From Ettlia oleoabundans (lineage: Eukaryota; Chlorophyta; Chlorophyceae; Chlamydomonadales), in contig JAAMXP010005426.1 of NCBI GenBank assembly GCA_019693395.1, positions 1 to 38,408 on the forward strand: 38,408 bases of DNA, read 5' to 3'. Within the stretch, counting starts at the first letter, position 1. Every line of letters begins with the position of its first letter. Positions 33,363 to 38,408 of the stretch are shown here, in pieces. Under the pieces are notes generated by a model. The model saw nothing but the letters and a program-made list of their open reading frames with translations. It was not told where the DNA came from and did no database searches. The position numbers and the translations under genes were made by a program.

Positions 33363-35325
33363 ATGAACTTCCTTGCATGCCTTGGACTGCTTGTCCTTGC
33401 CGCTGCTTCCTGTGCCCGAGTGGCGCCCCCAAAAAACCGTAGGCGGCTAATCGTGGGGGGTCAGGATGCGTCCGATGGCGAGTGAGTGAGCAGCAACAGT
33501 AGAGTTTGGACTGCCAAGGCTGCCAGGTTGGGCTCTGGCCCCGCCCATGAGCGTCGGCGGGGCCAGAGCCCAAGTTGGGGACAGGCGGGCAAGCATGTAT
33601 GTCCTACACCTGGGGCTGCCATTCTTGGGCCATATTGAGCATGCTGCAGGTTTCCGTACATGTGCAGCCTCCGGTCCAGCATTGGCGGGCACGTTTGTGG
33701 TGGGTTGACAGATCTTGTGCAAGTATGGTGTGCCGTCTAAATTACTTCGCAACAGTTGCCCAACACTCCAGCACCCACATAGTTCACCCAGGCACCACAT
33801 TTCAACAACCCAGTTGTGCAGGTGCCACCGTTATTTCATCCCGTCTGGCGCTCACAGCTGCATATTGTGTCTCGCCGCCAACCGGGTGCAGGTGCCACCC
33901 TGATTTCATCCCGTCTGGCGCTCACAGCTGCATATTGTGTCTCGCCGCCAACCGGGATCGCCAAGCCCCTGCTTTACTGCGGGCTGCATAAGCTCCACAC
34001 CCAGCCCAGCGGTACCTTCGATGTGCTGCAGGCCGTTCGCACCAGCAGGCAAGATGGAGTTGTGGAGCAAACGTTGAACCTCCTTCAAATCATCAGCATA
34101 TCTCCCAGCAGTGCCACCTTTTCCACTTGTGCAGCCATGAGGCATTCGATTCCATCACCTACTGCAATGATGTGGCGGTCCTCGAGCTCAATTCCTCGGC
34201 AGTGCATGGCATGCCCATCGGCGGCACAATCAACCAGCTCAACTACAGCAATGGCTACCCACTGACGGCAATTGGTTGGGGATATGCTAAGTAAGGCCAG
34301 CCGTGTTAATGGAACTGTGTTGCAAATTACTGTTGTCAACGCGAATTGATGCCCACCAGCCATGTCACCAACCACCACGACGACCCCAGCCACGCCTATC
34401 TAGCCACCCCGCCGTGCACCATGCAGAAGCAACATAGAGAGCAGTCCGGCCCAAGCAGACCAGCTGCTTTCAAACACGCTCCAACACGCAAAGCTACCTT
34501 TCCTTCCCTACTCCATTTGCAACTCACCACTTGTTTATAGTGGTGCAGTGGAGGAGGCATGCATGTTCTGCGCAGGTGGGTGGGGCACAAGAGAGCTGCA
34601 CGGATGGGCATGCTATGCTTAGCGCTTGGGAATGAAAGCGTCTTTATGCTGTACAGGCCATTTGGATGGCAGCGCTGATACTTGCAACGGGGACAGCGGC
34701 GGCGCTCTGGTTGACCTGAGAGGCAGCAACAGCTCAGGCGACCACCGCCAGGCTGGTATCGTCAGCTGGGGGAAAGGTGAGATCTGTATTTTTCTGAGCC
34801 CTATGAGCAGAAGTTGAGTTGCAGGTTTTGGGGGAGATTTCCATTATCAGCGAGGTCAGCAGACCATGACTTGCACAATGCTATTACGCAGGTTGCGCAC
34901 AAGCTGGCTGGCCAGGAGTGTACGCACGTCTGGACACCTTTGCGCCATTCATGGCCAGCCATGGGTACTGCAGCTGCACCAGTACAGGGCTCAGCGGCAC
35001 AGCCGACACTTCCACCCATGGATGTGTGGCGGGCCTGCTTCAGCAAGAGCAGCAAGCAGGCACACAGGCTGTTGATTCAGGCAGCATGGTACAGAAGCCT
35101 GCCTGCTATGTTGTTGATCCAACGCGCTGCAGCTACAGCATCCCCTCCAAGCTCTTTCCTGGCGCAGCATATGCTCCCTGTGATAGCAGCACCAACCTCA
35201 CCATGCATGTCAGCCAATCAGTGGTTGCGCCAGCAGAAGAGGTCGCCAAACCTTTTGTCGGGAAGCAGAACCCTGTGCCGCAGGTTGCTTCCAGGGAATT
35301 CAGCCGGCCACCTCATGCCCCTTGA
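33363..35325 (+). CDS. secreted trypsin-like (S1) protein, catalytic His replaced by Tyr
   Basis: Exons: 33363-33481, 33712-33821, 33892-34048, 34135-34290, 34541-34575, 34657-34776, 34892-35325; 376 residues, or 414 from the in-frame ATG at 33249. The chosen start gives a classic signal peptide (MNFLACLGLLVLAAASCA). RRRLIVGGQDA is the zymogen cleavage site. ALTAAYC replaces LTAAHC, so the catalytic His is Tyr. The Asp site (CNDVAVLEL), the Ser site (CNGDSGGAL), Asp six residues before the Ser, and IVSWGKGCAQAGWPGVY are intact. Without His, ordinary proteolysis is unlikely; a binding role or gene decay are the options. About 30 residues normal between GWG and GDSGG are missing. After the protease fold is a Cys-containing extension of about 120 residues. 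Intron 33822-33891 is one copy of a tandem duplication; intron 34049-34134 has a GC donor. TGTAA follows at 35457. Confidence 0.78.
33528..33573. repeat. perfect 18-bp inverted repeat in protease intron 1
   Basis: The left arm TTGGGCTCTGGCCCCGCC (33528-33545) and its exact reverse complement (33556-33573) flank a 10-base loop. The GC-rich hairpin would be very stable in the pre-mRNA. Confidence 0.9.
33817..33956 (+). repeat. 70-bp tandem duplication forming a putative new intron
   Basis: Copy 1 (33817-33886) and copy 2 (33887-33956) match at 68 of 70 bases. Each contains TGCAGGT near its start. Splicing from the GT of copy 1 (33822) to the AG of copy 2 (33891) removes exactly 70 bases and keeps the trypsin frame, while unspliced sequence shifts frame. 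Confidence 0.88.
34049..34134 (+). other. GC-AG intron in the trypsin-like gene
   Basis: The donor reads CAG|GCAAGA. Phase 2 splicing joins the DVLQAVRTS segment to HEAFDSITYCND, the expected order in trypsins. Read-through of the segment ends out of frame. Confidence 0.7.
34291..34362 (+). pseudogene. degenerate exon remnant inside protease intron 4
   Basis: In a shifted frame starting at 34299 the sequence reads SRVNGTVLQITVVNAN, a stop, then CPP. This resembles the strand of trypsins that lies between GWG and the next Cys, which is missing from the spliced model. Frame shift and TGA stop show it cannot be translated as it stands. Confidence 0.5.
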
Positions 35326-36672
35326 ATTCAGTTTGGTATGGCAGTTGTGGGTCAGCCCGTGTAGTGGGGAAGATGTGAGTGTGCACTCATTTGGTGCACT
35401 GCCTTCCTTCTTCATCTGAATCTGCCTCATTGTGAGCAATCATCGCGGTATTATCCTGTAAAGCAGCGCCAAGGCGTCGTAATGCGTCATTGTGTCACTT
35501 AGGTGCCCGTCCTCTTCATCAGCGTAGTCAACTGCCTGCCAATCCAGTATGGACAAGAATCAGGAAATGCATCATCCCATCAATCCTGCTGCCCATCCTT
35601 GCCCTCAGTCACAGGTAGATCTGCCAGTGGCAGTGACTGGCGTCCAAGGTTCAAGCACGCTTTGCTGGATGTGCTGAGTCCTGCGGCGGCAGCTGCACAG
35701 GGAAGACGAGAGATGCACAATCGGCGCCCGGGATTAACTCTCTTTGATGGAGTCAATACAAGCTGAGTTGTCAATCAACATATGCTGGCTAACTCTGTTC
35801 CAACTTTGTATACAGAGACGACCCGCTTGAGCAGCCTGCTTGCCGCTGCGCTTGTGCTGCCGCCACCGGGTTTTCAAGGTGCCGGTGGGGAGCATCGTGT
35901 CTCTGCAGGCAATGCTGATTTAGGCATTGGCAGTGCAAACCACAAAAAGGGAAGAACTTTACTGGAACAAATCTGAAACGGGGCTGCTGCACAGCTGCGC
36001 TGCTGCCACAAGCACACCGCTCGGACGCCACAGGTGTTCAAGCAGGCGCCAGCGCTGCTTACCTCGTGCACTTGCTTCTCTCCTTGGCTGTGCTCTGCCT
36101 CTTTGCCTCCCTGGTCTGCCTCTCTGAAGGTGATAGGCCTGTCGGGCAGCAGTGAAATCAGGCCATTTGAGAAACTCTGGAGGTTATCGGCTCTATGATC
36201 ATGTGAGGCACCCAACAACGGTTGCAGGGCTCAAAGAGACACACACAAGAGTGATGTCTACAGAGCAACAGAGGAGCTGAAGAAGGTTGCAAGCAAGGGG
36301 CAGGTCTCGGTCGAACGCTCCCCAAGAACATCTGCTTTGGCTGGCACTCCTAAGTACTCAACAGACAGCTTTCCCAGGCAAGCAAGACACCTAACAATCA
36401 CCAGGTGAGCGAGGAACTTCTCTAGGTGCACCCGTGCTCCAGCCTGCCTGCCAAAAGAGCTAGTGAAAGGGTGCAGGAGCGCCAGCAGGTCCAAGCAGCA
36501 GAACATCTGCTGTGTTGCAAACAAACACAGGTCTAGGGGCGGGGGGTAAGGTCCACAGCTGCCGGCCGCTGAGGCCGCCGCAGCCGCCCCGGCCTTGCAG
36601 CAGAGTTCTCTGCCCCCGGAACCCTGAGTCGCCCCTTTGCTCTGTCTGCGTGCACACATGTTGCAGATCACC
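35326..36672. other. long region without supported gene
   Basis: The first part is the protease 3' untranslated region with TGTAA at 35457-35461, 132 nt after the stop. Open frames at 35503-35766 (+) and 36258-36692 (-) have no recognisable family and no consistent splicing. Additional C-terminal protease exons cannot be excluded. The last part should hold the promoter of the gene at 36673. Confidence 0.45.
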
Positions 36673-37646
36673 ATGCCCAAGAGGCAGTTCACACGCCCGC
36701 TGGCCCGATTGCCAAAGACCTCCCGTCCACTCCCGCGCGGCGGCGGGAAGAACGACCTGGTGGGTGGCTCACTCCCGCTGCTGCAGTGGCAGGTTGTTTA
36801 TGTCCAGGTGGTGGTCATATGAATCAACCTAATCACAAGGTTTGGGTTGGCTCCCACCATGCACTCGTCGTGCAAGGTTGTTGTGCCTTGCAGACGGAGG
36901 AGGAGCGCACAGAGCGCAGGCGGGAGAGGGGGAGGCTGAGCGCGCGGCGCACTGCTGAGCTGAACCGGGAGAGGGTGAGCGTGGTGCATGACGCAGTTGC
37001 GGCAGGAAAGCAATGTTTTGGTCTGTGCTGGACAGAGGAGCACAGCCAGCTCATTCGCTGTCCGCTCATGTCTGCACTCCTACAATGTGTGCAGGACCTC
37101 GAGAAGCCCAGGGCTCAAAAGCCACGCATGGCCAAGGATGGTGTTAACAAGCCTGGCCACAAGAAGTCGTGAGTGATTGTGGCTGGTTGTGTATGCAATT
37201 TGCAGCGCATCTTCAACTACCAACTGCCAAAGGTTCACTTCCCGGCATCAGACTTGACAGACTTGGTAAACTGCTGCCACCATTGCCACTCCAGAAAGGA
37301 GGAAAATCCCAAGCGGAGGCGCGCCGGTGGGATCGCTCCCGCAAGGCGGAGAAGGCCTTCAACAAGGCGTGGACCGCAACATCGCCGCCAAGTGGCGGCT
37401 GTACCTGCTGACCGAGGGCAAGGGTGGGTGGATGGAGGGGGGAGGCGCATGTTGGAGCAGGGTTCACGCATGGAAAAGTTTGCAAACAAACGTGCAGCTG
37501 TAGCAACAAACCACTAGTGCACCTCAACACCCTGTGCAGAGGAGGCAGAGGCTGAGGCCGCAAAGAGGGCTGCCGATGGTGCTGTCGCAGCGGAGGCTGC
37601 TGCCCACCAGGAGACCCACGAGGACACAGATGGTGGCAGCGAGTGA
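36673..37646 (+). CDS. small basic protein of unknown family, 3' structure unresolved
   Basis: Exons 36673-36759 and 36894-36974 are well framed (MPKRQFTRPLARLPK, then a Glu/Arg-rich helix) and are followed by one starting at 37095 (DLEKPRAQKPRMAK). Two complete models exist. If that exon ends at a strong GTGAGT donor (37168), the protein has 128 residues with an Arg-rich end. If it ends at a weaker GTGTTA donor (37140), exons 37295-37423 and 37540-37646 are read in another frame, giving 149 residues with AAKWRLYLLTEGK and an acidic Ala/Glu tail ending DTDGGSE. The second end looks more like real protein. I do not recognise the family; the charge suggests a nucleic-acid-binding or nucleolar role, which is a guess. 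TGTAA lies at 37804-37808. Confidence 0.5.
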
Positions 37647-38021
37647 GCAAGCGAAGCCTTGCTGTGATCAGACCCGTGAACAGAAGAAGGCCTGGTAGCC
37701 ACCCGTGCCCCCGCCATCCATGCATTCCCACTGTAACCCATGACTGATGAGCTAACCCATGACTGAAGAACAAATTTCACACTGGCAAAGGCAAAAGAAA
37801 GATTGTAAATGTGCGGCATGAGAAACTAGCAGGCAGAATGCTGGGCGGTAGATATAGACTGATAGGCGACAAAAGAGTCATATCAGAGAAGCTCAGCAGT
37901 TGATGACATTGAAGCAAGGCTTGACCAGACAAACGAAATGACCCACACAGCGGGGTGTGATGTTGTGCGGGGCGGGCGCCCAGGCTGCACATGCAGGGTG
38001 CCGCTTCAAGCTGCTGCGGCG
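37647..38021. other. convergent intergenic region before the ATPase-like gene
   Basis: No coding exon is supported. TGTAA at 37804-37808 (+) fits the upstream gene, about 160 nt after its stop. Confidence 0.5.
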
Positions 38022-38408
38022 TCACCAGTAGGTGTTAACGTCCATCCAGCCCTTGGGCTTCTGGCGAATGCGCAGCTGCGATCAGGAAAGGCGGGGAATG
38101 ATGGAGGCATGTGAGGTAGCGGCTAACAGCTGACGGCAGCAGGGGTATGAAGCGACCCCACCCCACCCCACCCCCTCCCCGGCTCTTAAGCAAATGTGAC
38201 CACCAAGCTGCTGCTGCTGCTGCTGCACAGAGGCTGCGGGAAGCTCTGACCCCTCTCAGTCAATCAGCGCTCGCCGGCCCCGCTGGCGGCACCCACCTTG
38301 CGCAGCTCGTCGTAGATGAAGATGAACGCGAAGAACGGCAAACCTGTCGTCACAAACAAAGGACTTGGCCCAATCGTGTTGAAGACTGCATACACAGCAG
38401 GGGGGGGG
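38022..38408 (-). CDS. Na+/K+-ATPase-like P-type ATPase, C-terminal end (partial)
   Basis: Two minus-strand exons are visible: one open to the window edge (38297-38408) and the last (38022-38075). The spliced end reads GLPFFAFIFIYDELRK followed by LRIRQKPKGWMDVNTYW. This matches the very end of type IIC P-type ATPase alpha subunits, which close with a membrane helix, YDE-RK-L-IR, GGW and a terminal aromatic pair. Green algae, unlike land plants, can carry such Na+ pumps. The rest of the gene lies beyond the right edge. The 221-nt intron between the exons is C-rich on the plus strand and holds a (CTG)6 run. Confidence 0.8.
38156..38180 (-). other. G-rich tract (minus strand) with G-quadruplex potential in the last ATPase intron
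   Basis: On the coding strand there are five runs of four or five G separated by single bases, inside the final intron. Confidence 0.6.

Noticed and set aside
33575..33991. Unspliced plus-strand frame through the 70-bp duplication
   Set aside because: It leaves the trypsin frame in the second copy and ends in unrelated sequence; the spliced reading preserves the fold.
36258..36692. 144-codon minus-strand open frame
   Set aside because: No recognisable family, Cys/Ala-rich composition, and it overlaps the start of the better supported plus-strand gene.
37205..37263. Possible exon RIFNYQLPKVHFPASDL
   Set aside because: The flanking introns would be only about 37 and 31 nt long, too short, and the incoming phase does not match.
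38210..38226. CTG trinucleotide run
   Set aside because: A short intronic microsatellite, common in GC-rich algal genomes; no separate significance.

Overview
The window is intron-dense nuclear DNA from a eukaryote, most likely a chlorophyte green alga of the trebouxiophyte kind (Coccomyxa-like); the species is inferred, not proven. Supporting signs are very short, numerous exons, introns opening with GTGAG/GTAAG and closing with TGCAG, UGUAA-type polyadenylation signals behind several stop codons, a plant-type MKK3 kinase with an NTF2 tail, and the end of an Na+/K+-ATPase-like pump. No prokaryotic-style operon, rRNA, tRNA or CRISPR array was seen. All gene models were built by hand from reading frame, splice signals and intron phase; for every recognised gene the phases close to a complete open frame.

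Layout: (1) 406-10647 (+), a 47-exon receptor kinase with two tandem leucine-rich-repeat ectodomains, one membrane span and a Raf-like TKL kinase. (2) 11150-13768 (-), mitochondrial succinate dehydrogenase iron-sulfur subunit. (3) 14020-15785 (+), an unrecognised protein with an organelle-targeting-like N-terminus. (4) 16071-18868 (-), an F-box/LRR protein ending in hydrophobic segments. (5) 19292-20159 (+), a LYR-motif mitochondrial protein. (6) 20936-24025 (-), a bZIP transcription factor. (7) 24375-25989 (-), a NUP42-like FG nucleoporin. (8) 26286-29236 (+), an MKK3-type MAP kinase kinase. (9) 29688-32588 (-), N-myristoyltransferase. (10) 33363-35325 (+), a trypsin-like protein with a mutated catalytic His and a putative newborn intron. 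(11) 36673-37646 (+), a basic protein of unknown family with an unresolved 3' end. (12) 38022 to the right edge (-), the C-terminus of an Na+/K+-ATPase-like pump.

Genes mostly alternate in strand, so neighbours form head-to-head pairs with short shared promoters (SDHB/unknown, F-box/LYR, NUP42/MKK3, NMT/protease) and tail-to-tail pairs. There is no evidence of one common pathway; signalling (receptor kinase, MKK3, NMT), nuclear transport and gene regulation, and mitochondrial function are all represented.

The most interesting observations are the duplicated LRR ectodomain with its repetitive 26-nt/55-nt exon grid, and a 70-bp tandem duplication in the protease gene whose AGGT borders would make exactly one copy a spliceable intron. 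Several introns use GC-AG borders.
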